Positions 28,177 through 39,485 are shown, counted from the stretch's first letter. The stretch: 64,000 nt of DNA from Alphaproteobacteria bacterium (GCA_009920665.1 RFZL01000001.1:1-64000); one strand, 5' to 3'. Program-made: numbers and translations. The notes: a model not told the origin generated them from the sequence alone.

Positions 28177-29343
28177 TCAGGATTGCGATGGGGCAAGCCT
28201 GCCTGTAAAGGCGCGCGCGACATTATCCTCGAAACTGGCCGATCCGCCGCGCAGCACCGCCCGCAGTTCAGCCGCGGCCGCCATGGCATTACGGCCGGCA
28301 TCCTCATCACCAAGAACACGCAGCATCGCGCCGGTCATTTCGCGCGGTGTCGCGCCTTCCTGAAACAGGAACGGATAGACCTGCCGGTCAAGGATGGCGT
28401 TTGGAAGAATGACACGGTCCATTCTGACAAGGCGGCGACCAATACTGGCCGACACACCGGACGTGATGTAACAGGTAGCCCCCGGCACACCATGCAGCGC
28501 CGTCTGAAGGGTCACCGTTCCCGAGGCGGCAAGAACAGCATGCGCACGGCCAAGGGCGCTGAACAGCGCGCCCTCCTCCGAATCAACAGTCACCCCTGCT
28601 CCGGCGCCGGGCATGCGCTGAAACACAGCCCCGATCTCGTCCCGCATGGCTGGCAGGGTCGGGATCGTCGCGGTGATCCCGGGGTAGGTGAAACGCAGAT
28701 TGTCCAGCGTCATCAGCATTGGCGACAGCATGTGTCGGATCTCCGAACGGCGACTTCCCGGCAGGATCACGATATGCGGCGCATCACCGGACGATAACGG
28801 CCGGACCGGCCGGTCATAGACCGGATTGAACGCCTCCGGATGGCCGATGAAATGCGCTTCCACACCAAGTGGCGTGAAATAGCCGGGCTCAAACGGAAAC
28901 AGGCATAGAAGGCCATCGACCGATTGGGCGACACGATGGCGGCGCCATGCTCCCCAGGCCCAGACAGTCGGCGCGACAGCATGAACAATGGGCGCGGACC
29001 AGCCTGCGGCCGCCATGCGCCGCTTCAACCGTGCAGCAAGCCGAAGTGAAAACCCCTTCACATCGACCGTGATGACAAGTCGTGGCCGCGCTGCCATGAT
29101 CTCGTCGACAAGCCGGTTGGCAAATGCTGACAGGCGTGGATAGGCGGTCAGCGCCGCCCCAAAACCCATAACGGTCAACTGTTCCATCCGATGCTGTGTT
29201 TGCAGCCCCGCGGTCCTCATGGCCGGCCCGCCGACACCAATCCATTGCTGCGATCCATGGGCTGTCTCGATGGCCTGCATCAGGCTCGCCGCCAGCCTGT
29301 CCCCCGACGGCTCACCGGCAAGAATGAAAACCGGCACCGTCAA
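28177..29343 (-). CDS. lpxB: Lipid-A-disaccharide synthase (probable TTG/GTG start overlapping lpxI stop)
   Basis: ILAGEPSGDRLAASLMQAI, ITVDVKGFSLRLA, LPGSRRSEI. Confidence 0.94.
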   Translation of the reverse strand: MTVPVFILAGEPSGDRLAASLMQAIETAHGSQQWIGVGGPAMRTAGLQTQHRMEQLTVMGFGAALTAYPRLSAFANRLVDEIMAARPRLVITVDVKGFSLRLAARLKRRMAAAGWSAPIVHAVAPTVWAWGAWRRHRVAQSVDGLLCLFPFEPGYFTPLGVEAHFIGHPEAFNPVYDRPVRPLSSGDAPHIVILPGSRRSEIRHMLSPMLMTLDNLRFTYPGITATIPTLPAMRDEIGAVFQRMPGAGAGVTVDSEEGALFSALGRAHAVLAASGTVTLQTALHGVPGATCYITSGVSASIGRRLVRMDRVILPNAILDRQVYPFLFQEGATPREMTGAMLRVLGDEDAGRNAMAAAAELRAVLRGGSASFEDNVARAFTGRLAPSQS

Positions 29344-30152
29344 ACCCCCACCACCGTCAGCTTGAGCTTGGCAGCACGCTCGCAAATCGTCTCAGGTGCC
29401 GCCGCCAGCATCACGCCATCGGCCTGCAATGCGAGAACAGCAATACCCGCCGCGGCCGCGTTGCGCAGCGTTTCAACACCCACAACCGGCACATCAAGTC
29501 TGTCATCCTGCCCGCTTTTTCGGCATTTGACGAAAATGGCAGCGGGACCTGTCCTGTCAAGCAAGGCTTGCGAGCGTGCCATCATCGCATCGGTGCCCTC
29601 GGCCGCCTCGACAGCGATAACCCGCCTGTCCTGAATGATGATCGACTGCCCCACATCATGTTCGCCCAGCGAATTGAGCACAGCGAGGCCAAGATCGATG
29701 TCGGCACGTAACGCCGGATCAAGTTTGCCGGCAAGCAGGCCTTTTGGCATGGTTGCACGCGGCATGACACTGTCCGGAGCGACGGTTTCGATCCCGGCAT
29801 CGGCAAAATAGCCGGCGATGGCGCGGAGCAGCGCATCATCGCCACGTCCCACCGCCCTTGCAAGAATCTTCACTGCCGCCGCATCGGGCTTCAGCTGTGC
29901 CAGTGAAGGGCGCCTGATCTTGCCAGCCATCACCATGCGGGTGCACCCGGCCTCGACAAGCAGCTCCCGCGTCCGGCCAATCGCACCAAGCGGAATATCG
30001 ATGGCGTCAAACCCGGCGAATGCCGCGTCAGCCTGGCCTGAAACGGTAAAGATGATAACGTCATGACCCTGTTCGCGGGCATTTTTGGCAAGTGTCTCGG
30101 GAAGGCTTCCCTGCCCGGCAATGATCGCCAGCTTGTCCAACGCCTGTCCCAT
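29340..30152 (-). CDS. lpxI: UDP-2,3-diacylglucosamine diphosphatase LpxI
   Basis: LAIIAGQGSLPETLAKNA..., position between lpxA and lpxB. Confidence 0.93.
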   Translation of the reverse strand: MGQALDKLAIIAGQGSLPETLAKNAREQGHDVIIFTVSGQADAAFAGFDAIDIPLGAIGRTRELLVEAGCTRMVMAGKIRRPSLAQLKPDAAAVKILARAVGRGDDALLRAIAGYFADAGIETVAPDSVMPRATMPKGLLAGKLDPALRADIDLGLAVLNSLGEHDVGQSIIIQDRRVIAVEAAEGTDAMMARSQALLDRTGPAAIFVKCRKSGQDDRLDVPVVGVETLRNAAAAGIAVLALQADGVMLAAAPETICERAAKLKLTVVGV

Positions 30153-30970
30153 CAGCCCGCCTGACGCGAGGCCGCCTGGCAGATTCCATTGCGGCCGGCA
30201 TTCTCAAGAAAGGCAAAGATCTGTGCTGCCTCGGCGCTGTCGTCATAGGAGAGACGCACGGCCTCAAGACGGTCCTTGAAGACACCGCTTGCCCGAAACA
30301 GATCCCTGTAAAGACCACGAAGACGCAAAATGCTGTCTTCGCTGAAGCCGCGCCGCCCCATGCCGATGATATTGATTCCGGTCAGACAGGCACGGTTTCC
30401 CACGGCAACGCCAAACGGGATCACATCGCTGTCGACCGCGGTTTGCGAGGCAACCATGGCGTGATCACCGACGCGGCACCATTGCTGCACCGTGGCGAAG
30501 CCGCCCATCATGACATGGTCACCGATTCTGGCGTGACCGCCAAGCGAGGCATTATTGGCGAAAATGGCATGATCACCAACGACACAGTCATGTGCCACAT
30601 GTGACGCTACCAGAAACATGCCATGATTGCCGACACGCGTGCGCATGGAGTCAATCGCCGTCCCCGGGTGCATGGTGACATGTTCCCTGATGACACAATG
30701 ATGCCCGATCTCGAGGGTTGACTCCTCGCCGGCAAACCGCGTGTGCTGCGGCGACGCCCCGAGCACGGCAAAGGGATAGACCTCGCAGCCCGCCCCCACT
30801 GTCGTATGCCCATCGATAGCAACATGCGAATGCAGGGTGACACGGTCGCCGAGTACGACATTCGGCCCGACAACACAATAGGGCCCGATAGCGACCTCTT
30901 CGCCGAGGCTGGCGCCAGCGTCAACAATCGCGGTCGGATGAATGGAAACGGACATCAAATGGGCTTTCAA
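30152..30970 (-). CDS. lpxA: Acyl-ACP--UDP-N-acetylglucosamine O-acyltransferase
   Basis: Hexapeptide repeats IHPTAIVDAGASLGEEVAIGPYCVVG...VGNHGMFLVASHVAHDCVVGDH. Confidence 0.96.
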   Translation of the reverse strand: MKAHLMSVSIHPTAIVDAGASLGEEVAIGPYCVVGPNVVLGDRVTLHSHVAIDGHTTVGAGCEVYPFAVLGASPQHTRFAGEESTLEIGHHCVIREHVTMHPGTAIDSMRTRVGNHGMFLVASHVAHDCVVGDHAIFANNASLGGHARIGDHVMMGGFATVQQWCRVGDHAMVASQTAVDSDVIPFGVAVGNRACLTGINIIGMGRRGFSEDSILRLRGLYRDLFRASGVFKDRLEAVRLSYDDSAEAAQIFAFLENAGRNGICQAASRQAG

Positions 30971-30982
30971 CAGGAGTGAGGA

Positions 30983-31441
<459 letters not shown>

Positions 31442-31443
31442 GG

Positions 31444-32448
31444 CTACTCTTTCCTTTGACTTGATTTGGCGATCAGGCGTCGCAGTGCGGCGCGTTCACG
31501 CCAGGCCTCGCGTGCCTCGGTGGCGGGAAAGCCGACCACAGTCATGTTGTCGGCCACATCCTTGGTAACTCCGGACTGCCCCATGACAATTGCGCCCCTA
31601 CCGACCGTGACCTGCGAGCTGACCCCGGCCTGACCGGCCAGCATCGCACCCTCGTCAATCACCGCACCGCCGGCAAGCCCGACCTGTGCTGCCAGAACCG
31701 CACGATCTGCGATCCGGCAGTTATGCGCGATATGGACGAGGTTGTCGATCATGACCTGCCGGCCAATGGCCGTAGGACCAAGCGTGCCCCGGTCGATGGC
31801 GCAACCGGCCCCGACGCGGCTTGTATCACCGATCGAGACAGTGCCAACATGGGGAAGCATGACCGGACCGTCAGGCGTGATTTCGAAGCCGAATCCGGCC
31901 CCACCAATGACGCTTCCGGCGCCGATGACCACATCATCACCGAGATCGCAATGCGAGAGCACGGCATTTGCATCAATGCGGCAATTCCGGCCGATCCGAA
32001 CACCGTGATGGATCACCGCACCGGCACCGATGACCGAGCCCTTACCAATATCAACATCCTCCCCGACAACAGCAGCCGGGCCGACCTCCACCTCCGGCCA
32101 ATCACCGCCAGGCTGCTGCCGCCAGACGCCCTGCCGTTCGGCAACAATCGAGGCAAGCGCGGTTGCGAAATCACGCCGCGGCGCGTCACTCACCAGACAC
32201 ACGATTCCATCAGGCAGCGCCGAACACAGATCCGCTGTTGTCACGATGACGGCACCGGCCAACCCTGCCATGTCATCTGCACTCTGCGCCCCGGCCAGAA
32301 ACGTCAGATCACCCTCGCCAGCCATGGATACCGGCGCGGCATCCATGACCGGCCTGTTGCCATCACCACGAAGTTCACATCCCGTCAGTTGCGCAAGGGC
32401 GGCAGCAGTGGAGGTGGTTAATGAAAAGAACCGGGGATCAATGGCCAT
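31444..32448 (-). CDS. lpxD: UDP-3-O-(3-hydroxymyristoyl)glucosamine N-acyltransferase
   Basis: Hexapeptide repeats, GFGFEITPDGPVMLPHVGTVSIGD, IAHNCRIADRAVLAAQVGLAG. Confidence 0.95.
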   Translation of the reverse strand: MAIDPRFFSLTTSTAAALAQLTGCELRGDGNRPVMDAAPVSMAGEGDLTFLAGAQSADDMAGLAGAVIVTTADLCSALPDGIVCLVSDAPRRDFATALASIVAERQGVWRQQPGGDWPEVEVGPAAVVGEDVDIGKGSVIGAGAVIHHGVRIGRNCRIDANAVLSHCDLGDDVVIGAGSVIGGAGFGFEITPDGPVMLPHVGTVSIGDTSRVGAGCAIDRGTLGPTAIGRQVMIDNLVHIAHNCRIADRAVLAAQVGLAGGAVIDEGAMLAGQAGVSSQVTVGRGAIVMGQSGVTKDVADNMTVVGFPATEAREAWRERAALRRLIAKSSQRKE

Positions 32449-32457
32449 GCTGCACCC

Positions 32458-33150
32458 TCACTGATCCGTGCCAACGGGGCTGACAGTCACCTCGATACGC
32501 GCATTTTTGGTGCGCTCATCAAGGCGGCGAAGAACCTCATCGGACAGGTTGAGGCTTGGCAGGAAAATCAACGCCGATTCACGAACCAGCACAAGATCCA
32601 GCTTCTTTTCCTGCGCCAGGTCGGTCACGATCTGGATGGCAAGATCGCGAAGCCTCGATTGCGCGTCCTGAAAGGCGACATCGATTGCTTCGCGGCGATA
32701 CTGGATTTCTTTCTGGATCTGCGTCACAGAGGCCTCGAATTCAGCAAGCTGGCGCGCAAATTCAGCCTCGTCAAGCACCTCCCGCTGGGCCACCAACTTC
32801 CGTTCGGCTTCCTGAAGTGCCGCTTCGCGCGCGGCGAATTCGCGCTGGAACTCTCGCCTTTGCTCGTCCAGGAGCTCGCGCACCCGTGCAGCGCCTGTCG
32901 ATGCCCGCAACACCCCGTCAAGATCGATCAGACCGATGCGGGCCACAGACATATCCGTAGCACCGCTGTAAACCGGTTCACTCGTATCTGAACCTGAAAC
33001 AGCTGATTGTTGGGCGTCGGCTGCGGCACCATTCAGCATGAGGTTCAGGCAAAGCCCCAAACTTGCCATGAACGCAGGAAAGCGACCGGCGTAACGGCGA
33101 AGATTACAGCCGCGTTCCGATAGTGAACTGGAAAGTCCTTGTCTTGTCAT
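32458..33150 (-). CDS. skp: OmpH/Skp family periplasmic chaperone (start at 33150 or 33069)
   Basis: RIGLIDLDGVLRAS... coiled-coil OmpH pattern; signal-peptide-like N-terminus; between bamA and lpxD. Confidence 0.85.
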   Translation of the reverse strand: MTRQGLSSSLSERGCNLRRYAGRFPAFMASLGLCLNLMLNGAAADAQQSAVSGSDTSEPVYSGATDMSVARIGLIDLDGVLRASTGAARVRELLDEQRREFQREFAAREAALQEAERKLVAQREVLDEAEFARQLAEFEASVTQIQKEIQYRREAIDVAFQDAQSRLRDLAIQIVTDLAQEKKLDLVLVRESALIFLPSLNLSDEVLRRLDERTKNARIEVTVSPVGTDQ

Positions 33151-35398
33151 AGCTTTTCTTTGTTGTGGGTTTCGCCCAGTAGAAGGACATAGGCCCAATG
33201 AAGGTATCCCACAACAGGCCGGCGCCAATTGATGCTCTGAGCGACGAATCATTGGCGCCGATTACACCTGAGGGATAGTCGGTTTCCCAGACCGATCCAA
33301 AATCCGAAAAGACGGTCCACCGCATGCTGAGATCCTGACTGATACCCGCCCGTGAGACCACTTCAAAGGTGCCATTGAAAACCTTGTTGCCCCCAACCGC
33401 CGCGTCCGACCCGCTGTCCCGCGGGCCAATACCGCTTCCATCAAAGCCTCTGACCCGGCGTCCACCAAGAAAGAAGCGCTGGGACTGTGTAACTTTCTCA
33501 CCCAGACCTGACACCTGACCAATCCGCCCCTTTGTTCCAAGGAAGAAGGTGTTGAACATCATCGGTTTGTAATAGGCACCGGACAAGACAACCCGGTAAT
33601 ATTGGGCATCGCCGCCAATGCCTGCAAGTTCCTGCGCCACCTCGAACAGCGAGCCATCGGACGGATCGAAGCGGTTATCCAGCGTGTCACGGCCAACGGT
33701 GTAACTGACCGCGGATTTCAGGATATTCTTTCCGTTTTCGCCAGTGATCGATTGCGCCTTGGTAGATTTCTCGTTGGTTTCAGACTGTGAAATTTCATAT
33801 CCGACGCGATGGAAATAATCATTCGCTGCGGCAAAGCCGATACCAAAATCAAAACCGCGCCGCGTGATGGAGAAAGTGTCTTCCTTGATGCGCTCGTTAA
33901 AGATACTGGCCCGCCCTGTCAGGTTGCGTCCGAAAAGATAGGGTTCAGATACACCTATTCGCACATTTGACCGACTTGCCGACACATCAAGACCGAAGTT
34001 TATGCCGCGTCCTGTACCAAGGAAGTTACGTTCGTCAAGGCCAAGCGCAAAGCTCGTCTGGTCAAGCGATGAGTAGCCAAGACCGACAGAGAATTCGCCT
34101 GTCGATTGTTCTTCAACCGTCAGTTCGGTCACTGTCTGCTCTTCCGAACTGCCGGCAAGATTGCGGACCGAAACATCAGAGAAGAAACCGAGATTGCGAA
34201 TATTGCGAATGGATCGCTCAAGTTTCAGCTGGTTGAACGAGTCACCCTCGACAAGTTCGAATTCCCGCCGGATAACCGAATCAAGCGTTCGCACATTGTT
34301 CACGATCTCGATCCGTTCGATGAAATTCTTCTGGGCCTTGCCGATACCGATATTGATATCGAGTGTCTCGGCTTCCGGATCAGTGATCACCTCGGGCTCG
34401 ACATTTACAAAAGCATATCCGAGCGCGCCAAGTTCATTGGTGATATCAAGGAGTCCCTGTTCCAACGCCCTGACATCGTACCAGCCATCATCCCCGAAAT
34501 TGAAAAGCTGTCGCAGCGCTTCCAGATCTACATTTTCGATCTGGCTGTCGATCGAAATTTCGCTGACCCTGTACCGTGCGCCCTCGTTCAGAATGAATGA
34601 AACGGCAAATCCGGTGCGATCCGGCAAAAGGCCGCCCTGGACACGCGACACATCGATATCGGCATAGCCGCGCGAGAGGTAAAACTGCCGTAGTAGCCTG
34701 ACATCATAATCAAGGCGTGCCTCGTCATATTTGTCAGATGTCGAGAAAAAGGCCCACCAGTTGGATACACGGCTGGAAATGGCCCGCCTCAGCGCCCGGT
34801 CGGAAAACCGTTCATTCCCATTGAAAGTGATCGAGCTGATCTTGATCAAGGGCCCTTCCTTGACAACAAAGGCCAGATCAACCCGATTGTCATCGAGCTC
34901 GATTATCTGCGGGTCGACAACCGCCGCATACCGTCCGGCCGCCTGATACACCTCAAGCAGCTTCTGGCTGGCCTCAACCGCCAGCCTGCGCGTGTAGACA
35001 CGCCGCGGCTGGATATCAATGATGTCGAGAAGCTTTTCATCGTCGAGAGCGTCGTTCCCCTCGATATTGACCCGGTTGATGATGGGGTTCTCGACAACAT
35101 CGATGCGGAGAATGGCACCCTCGATGTCAATCTTGATATCTGCGAACAGCTCCGTCTCATAAAGGCGCTCCAGCGCGATGCTCAGCGAACTTCGCGTGAC
35201 CCGGTCGCCGACACGCACAGGCAGATAGGAAAGAACGGTTCCGACGGCCACACGGCGGTTGCCCGAAACGGCAATTTCATCAATACGGACCTGTTCGTCT
35301 GCCGATTGTGCGATAGAGGGCGCCGGTGTCCCGACCGCCAAAGCCAAAAGCAAGACAAGAACCAGCAGTGGTTTTGGCATGATTATCAGTCTCCTCAC
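33104..35398 (-). CDS. bamA: Outer membrane protein assembly factor BamA
   Basis: POTRA repeats, C-terminal beta barrel with RVRGF motif. Confidence 0.97.
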   Translation of the reverse strand: MRRLIIMPKPLLVLVLLLALAVGTPAPSIAQSADEQVRIDEIAVSGNRRVAVGTVLSYLPVRVGDRVTRSSLSIALERLYETELFADIKIDIEGAILRIDVVENPIINRVNIEGNDALDDEKLLDIIDIQPRRVYTRRLAVEASQKLLEVYQAAGRYAAVVDPQIIELDDNRVDLAFVVKEGPLIKISSITFNGNERFSDRALRRAISSRVSNWWAFFSTSDKYDEARLDYDVRLLRQFYLSRGYADIDVSRVQGGLLPDRTGFAVSFILNEGARYRVSEISIDSQIENVDLEALRQLFNFGDDGWYDVRALEQGLLDITNELGALGYAFVNVEPEVITDPEAETLDINIGIGKAQKNFIERIEIVNNVRTLDSVIRREFELVEGDSFNQLKLERSIRNIRNLGFFSDVSVRNLAGSSEEQTVTELTVEEQSTGEFSVGLGYSSLDQTSFALGLDERNFLGTGRGINFGLDVSASRSNVRIGVSEPYLFGRNLTGRASIFNERIKEDTFSITRRGFDFGIGFAAANDYFHRVGYEISQSETNEKSTKAQSITGENGKNILKSAVSYTVGRDTLDNRFDPSDGSLFEVAQELAGIGGDAQYYRVVLSGAYYKPMMFNTFFLGTKGRIGQVSGLGEKVTQSQRFFLGGRRVRGFDGSGIGPRDSGSDAAVGGNKVFNGTFEVVSRAGISQDLSMRWTVFSDFGSVWETDYPSGVIGANDSSLRASIGAGLLWDTFIGPMSFYWAKPTTKKSYDKTRTFQFTIGTRL

Positions 35399-35472
35399 CC
35401 GTCTGCAGAACTATAGCCATGCAACCAGCGTATTCAAAGCGTGCATTTCAAACATGCACCGCTCTCGACCAG

Positions 35473-36591
35473 CTAGCCGATCAGTCTTGACACGTCAAAC
35501 ACGACAAGAACAACTGTGAGGCCCAGTAGAATGGCAATTCCGCCCCGAAGCAACAGATTCTGAAGTTCCAGCGGCAAAGGTTTTCCGAAGATGGCTTCAT
35601 AGAAAAAGAAAACCAGATGCCCACCGTCAAGCGCCGGTATCGGCATCAGATTGATCAGCCCCAAATTTATCGAAATGACAGCCGTCAGCAGGATAAAGGG
35701 GATCAGTCCCTGCTGCAGGGCTGACCCGGATATTTTGGCAATACCCACCGGCCCCTGCACTTCGCCAGCCTGCATATTGCCACTTCCAAGCCGTGCCAAC
35801 CCGCGCAGGATCATCACTGACATCCGGAACGCGTCCGATGTCGCCGCAACGAGTGCACTGCCCGGCAGCAGACGTTCCCTTGTGCCGCCCTCAGCAGACC
35901 TGACACCGAGCACCCCCAGATAGATCTGCATTGATTCGTCAAAGCGCGGCGTCGGCGTTACGGTGAGGCTCAGCTCCCGACCATCCCGCTCAATGGTGAA
36001 TTCAAGCGGGCGGCCGGGACTCTCCACGACAAGTCCACGCAGATCATTGAAATCACGAACGCTGATGCCGTCAATGCCAGTCACCAGATCGCCGGGTTGA
36101 AGACCGGCCTCGGCAGCGGCAGTTTCCGGCATGACTTCTCCGATTTGTGCTGGCAGGAAAACCTTTCCGGCGGTCATGTAGACCATGGCAAACAGCAGGA
36201 TGCCGAGAATGAAATTGGCAATCGGCCCGGCCGCAACGATGCCGATACGCCACCACAGCCCCGCACCGGCAAAGCTTCCTGCAACGCTGGACGCCCCTTC
36301 GGAGGCGCCGCCAGCCTCGCTTTCATCTCCACGCATGCGGACATATCCACCAAGGGGAATCGCAGCTATACGCCAGCGCGTTCCGGTTTTGGATGACGTC
36401 CAGCCATAAATCTCGGGCCCAAAGCCGATGGAGAACACCTCGACAACAACGCCGGCGCGGCGTGCGACCCAGTAATGTCCAAGCTCATGGAAAAAGACCA
36501 CAGGAGTCAAAAGAAGCAGGAACCCGATGATCAATTGTGCAGCACTCAGGTCAGGCATGGTGGCGAAAATCTCCGGTTCTCTGTAAGGCAC
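35473..36591 (-). CDS. rseP: RIP metalloprotease RseP
   Basis: FFHELGHYWVARRAGV HExxH motif, PDZ, NLMPIPALDGGHL. Confidence 0.96.
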   Translation of the reverse strand: MPYREPEIFATMPDLSAAQLIIGFLLLLTPVVFFHELGHYWVARRAGVVVEVFSIGFGPEIYGWTSSKTGTRWRIAAIPLGGYVRMRGDESEAGGASEGASSVAGSFAGAGLWWRIGIVAAGPIANFILGILLFAMVYMTAGKVFLPAQIGEVMPETAAAEAGLQPGDLVTGIDGISVRDFNDLRGLVVESPGRPLEFTIERDGRELSLTVTPTPRFDESMQIYLGVLGVRSAEGGTRERLLPGSALVAATSDAFRMSVMILRGLARLGSGNMQAGEVQGPVGIAKISGSALQQGLIPFILLTAVISINLGLINLMPIPALDGGHLVFFFYEAIFGKPLPLELQNLLLRGGIAILLGLTVVLVVFDVSRLIG

Positions 36592-36644
36592 ACGTCCCGC
36601 AATGGGCCGCCACCAGGAGGCTGAACGATCTGGCGTCCGTCAAA

Positions 36645-37832
36645 TCAAGGCAGGCATGAATTTGCGATATCGCGCGCACGAGCATCAATATCCAACACAG
36701 CGTCCAGGGATTCAAGATCCCCGTCCGGAGGCCGTCGAAGGCATTGCTCGACGACACCGGCGATGTCCACAAAGCCGATCCGCCCGTCAAGGAACGCGCC
36801 GACAGCTATCTCATTGGCCGCATTAAGGACTGCGGGCAACACATCGCCGGATAACAAGGCCTGTCTGGCAAGACGAAAACAGGGGTATCGCTGTTCATCC
36901 ACGGCGGCAAAATCGAGCCTGCCCATGGCCGCCAGATCAAGCGGCTCCGGATTCCAGTTGAGTCTGTCCGGCCAAGCAAGGGCATAGGAAATCGGCGTCT
37001 TCATATCCGCGGTCCCGAGCTGACCAATCACTGATCCATCATTGAAATAGACCATTCCATGGATCGCCACCTGAGGATGGATCAGCACATCGATCCGGTC
37101 GCTATCCAGACCAAAAATCCATGCCGCCTCGATCACTTCAAGGCCCTTGTTCATCATCGTGGCGCTGTCGACCGAGATTTTCTGTCCCATCGACCAGTTT
37201 GGATGGCGCACGGCCTGTGCCGGCGTGATCTCTGGAAACCGTTCGATGGGCAACTCGCGAAACGGGCCGCCTGACGCGGTAAGGCAGATATGGCGAATTG
37301 CACTTGCATCCGCAGGCAACAAAGCCTGGCCGGCGCCAGCATGCCCGGCCCAGCCAAGCCAGCATTGGAAAATGGCGCTGTGTTCGCTGTCCACTGGCAG
37401 CAATCTTGCACCGTATCGCGCGGCTGTCGCCGTCACCAGCGCGCCCGCAGACACCAGCGATTCCTTGTTTGCAAGAGCCACCGTCTGGCCGGCTTCCAAG
37501 GCCGCCATCACCGATGGCAGCCCGGCAAGCCCGACAATGCCGGCGACAACCACGTCAACCGGTTCACGCGCCAGTGCGGTGCAGGCAGCGTCACCAACAA
37601 CAATCTCGATGCCGGAGCCCGTCAGGGCAGATCGCAGAACGTCAACATTCTCATCGGATGCAAGGCCAACATAGGCCGGCCGGTGGCGAAGCGCCTGTTC
37701 CGCCAGAAATTCGGCATCAGTGCCAGCGACAAGAATATGGACATCAAGCTTGTCCGGACAAGCTTCAACAAGCGCCAGCGTACTGCTGCCGATGGATCCG
37801 GTTGAACCGAAGATTGAGATTTTTTTTGCCAC
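36645..37832 (-). CDS. dxr: 1-deoxy-D-xylulose-5-phosphate reductoisomerase
   Basis: ISIFGSTGSIGSSTLALVE, ALANKESLVSAG, HPNWSMGQKISVDSATMMNKGLE. Confidence 0.97.
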   Translation of the reverse strand: MAKKISIFGSTGSIGSSTLALVEACPDKLDVHILVAGTDAEFLAEQALRHRPAYVGLASDENVDVLRSALTGSGIEIVVGDAACTALAREPVDVVVAGIVGLAGLPSVMAALEAGQTVALANKESLVSAGALVTATAARYGARLLPVDSEHSAIFQCWLGWAGHAGAGQALLPADASAIRHICLTASGGPFRELPIERFPEITPAQAVRHPNWSMGQKISVDSATMMNKGLEVIEAAWIFGLDSDRIDVLIHPQVAIHGMVYFNDGSVIGQLGTADMKTPISYALAWPDRLNWNPEPLDLAAMGRLDFAAVDEQRYPCFRLARQALLSGDVLPAVLNAANEIAVGAFLDGRIGFVDIAGVVEQCLRRPPDGDLESLDAVLDIDARARDIANSCLP

Positions 37833-37883
37833 GCGTGAAACCCTAACCGAACAACGGCCCTCGCCGCAGTTCCTATCACCTGG

Positions 37884-38669
37884 TCACATCATATACAGGC
37901 ACAACGCCGGCAATGTAAGAAGATAGCCGTCAAATCGATCCAGAAACCCGCCATGCCCCGGAATGAGCGTGCCGCTGTCCTTGACTCCAAGATCGCGTTT
38001 CAGGGCTGATTCAAGCAAATCTCCGATCTGCGAGAGGACCGCTAAAACAACGCCGCCAATCACAACCTCCGGCAGGGAAACCGGTAGCCACATCATCATG
38101 ACCAAAGACGCCAGGATCGCGCCGATAATCCCTCCAACGGCACCGGATCGGGTCTTGTTCGGCGAAATCAGCGGCGCAAGCTTCGGACCGCCGACCTGCC
38201 GTCCCACAAAATAGGCGGCGATATCACACGCCGCGATGATACCTGCCAGATAAAGCAGAATGAGATGACCGTCCGGCAAACCAAGCAATGTACGTGCCGC
38301 AAGAATGCACAGAACCAATAACCCGATGAATGTCGTTGCAAGCCGATTATGTGAAGATAGCCAGACGAAACTCACAACAATCCCGCCTAGAACCAGAAAC
38401 ACCGGCAAAAGCGACATCTGTGCCATCTTCTCCATGCCAGTGACAATCGGCGCGGGCAGGGAGAAGAGGATGAAATCGAACATCAAAGCCACACGCAGCG
38501 GCCGTGGCATCGCCAGCATCGAGACGAATTCCCAACCCATGACAAGCGCAAGCGGTATCAACAGCCATTGTGCGGCTGATTGCGATGCTGCAAACAGCGC
38601 TATGAGCGGAATGAATAACGCGGCGCCAAGAATACGGCGGCGGGTTCCCGATGGTGAGGCCGCCACCAT
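37884..38669 (-). CDS. cdsA: Phosphatidate cytidylyltransferase
   Basis: SALKRDLGVKDSGTLIPGHGGFLDRFDGYL CDS signature. Confidence 0.95.
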   Translation of the reverse strand: MVAASPSGTRRRILGAALFIPLIALFAASQSAAQWLLIPLALVMGWEFVSMLAMPRPLRVALMFDFILFSLPAPIVTGMEKMAQMSLLPVFLVLGGIVVSFVWLSSHNRLATTFIGLLVLCILAARTLLGLPDGHLILLYLAGIIAACDIAAYFVGRQVGGPKLAPLISPNKTRSGAVGGIIGAILASLVMMMWLPVSLPEVVIGGVVLAVLSQIGDLLESALKRDLGVKDSGTLIPGHGGFLDRFDGYLLTLPALCLYMM

Positions 38670-38676
38670 GCCGGAA

Positions 38677-39459
38677 TCAAACGGTACGCCGTCTGTCAGC
38701 CAGAGACGTTACTGCCTGTGCAGCGTCGATATCTCCGGCATCCTCGCCATCACCGCCAAACCGCCGTTGACGTCCGGCAAAATCCTTGATCGCCACGTCA
38801 AGGTCGTCGGTTGAGAAGTCTGGCCAGAGCGTCGATGTGAAATGCAATTCTGCATAAGACAGATCCCAAAGCATGAAATTCGACAAGCGCTGGTCACCAC
38901 CGGTCCGGATCAGCAGGTCAATTTCAGGAAGCGCAGATGAACCCATACGGGATTTTAGCAAATCTTCGTTGATTTCGTTGGGATTCAGCAAACCGTTTGC
39001 CACCTCGGTGGCAAGACTGCGCGCCGCTGAGGCAATGTCCTGACGACCGCCGAAATCGAGCGCAAGCGACAAATTCAACCCAGTGTTGCCAGACGTTTCA
39101 TGTTCCGCCCAGTCGATCAGTTTGCAAAGATGAGATGACAGGCGCGAGCGACTGCCGATCACCCGCAATTTTACGTTCTCATCATTGAGTTCGTTGATAT
39201 CACTCTCGAGAAACCCGCGAAGCAGGCTCATAAGGCCATCGACTTCAGGCCTTGGACGCGACCAGTTCTCGCTGGAAAAGGCAAATGCCGAAAGCCAGCG
39301 AATGCCACGATCATGCGCATGCCGTGCGATTGTCTTCAGCGTGTTGGAGCCCTGCTGATGTCCGCGCAACACCGGAATGCCGCGCTGACGAGACCAGCGC
39401 CGGTTGCCATCCATGATAATGGCCAGATGATGAGGTGGTGTCGGCATTTGAGCGTGCAC
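38677..39459 (-). CDS. uppS: Isoprenyl transferase (undecaprenyl diphosphate synthase)
   Basis: HLAIIMDGNRRWSRQRG, IDLLIRTGGDQRLSNFMLWDLSYAELHF. Confidence 0.97.
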   Translation of the reverse strand: MHAQMPTPPHHLAIIMDGNRRWSRQRGIPVLRGHQQGSNTLKTIARHAHDRGIRWLSAFAFSSENWSRPRPEVDGLMSLLRGFLESDINELNDENVKLRVIGSRSRLSSHLCKLIDWAEHETSGNTGLNLSLALDFGGRQDIASAARSLATEVANGLLNPNEINEDLLKSRMGSSALPEIDLLIRTGGDQRLSNFMLWDLSYAELHFTSTLWPDFSTDDLDVAIKDFAGRQRRFGGDGEDAGDIDAAQAVTSLADRRRTV

Positions 39460-39485
39460 TCCGGATTGACGGATCGATGACAGGT

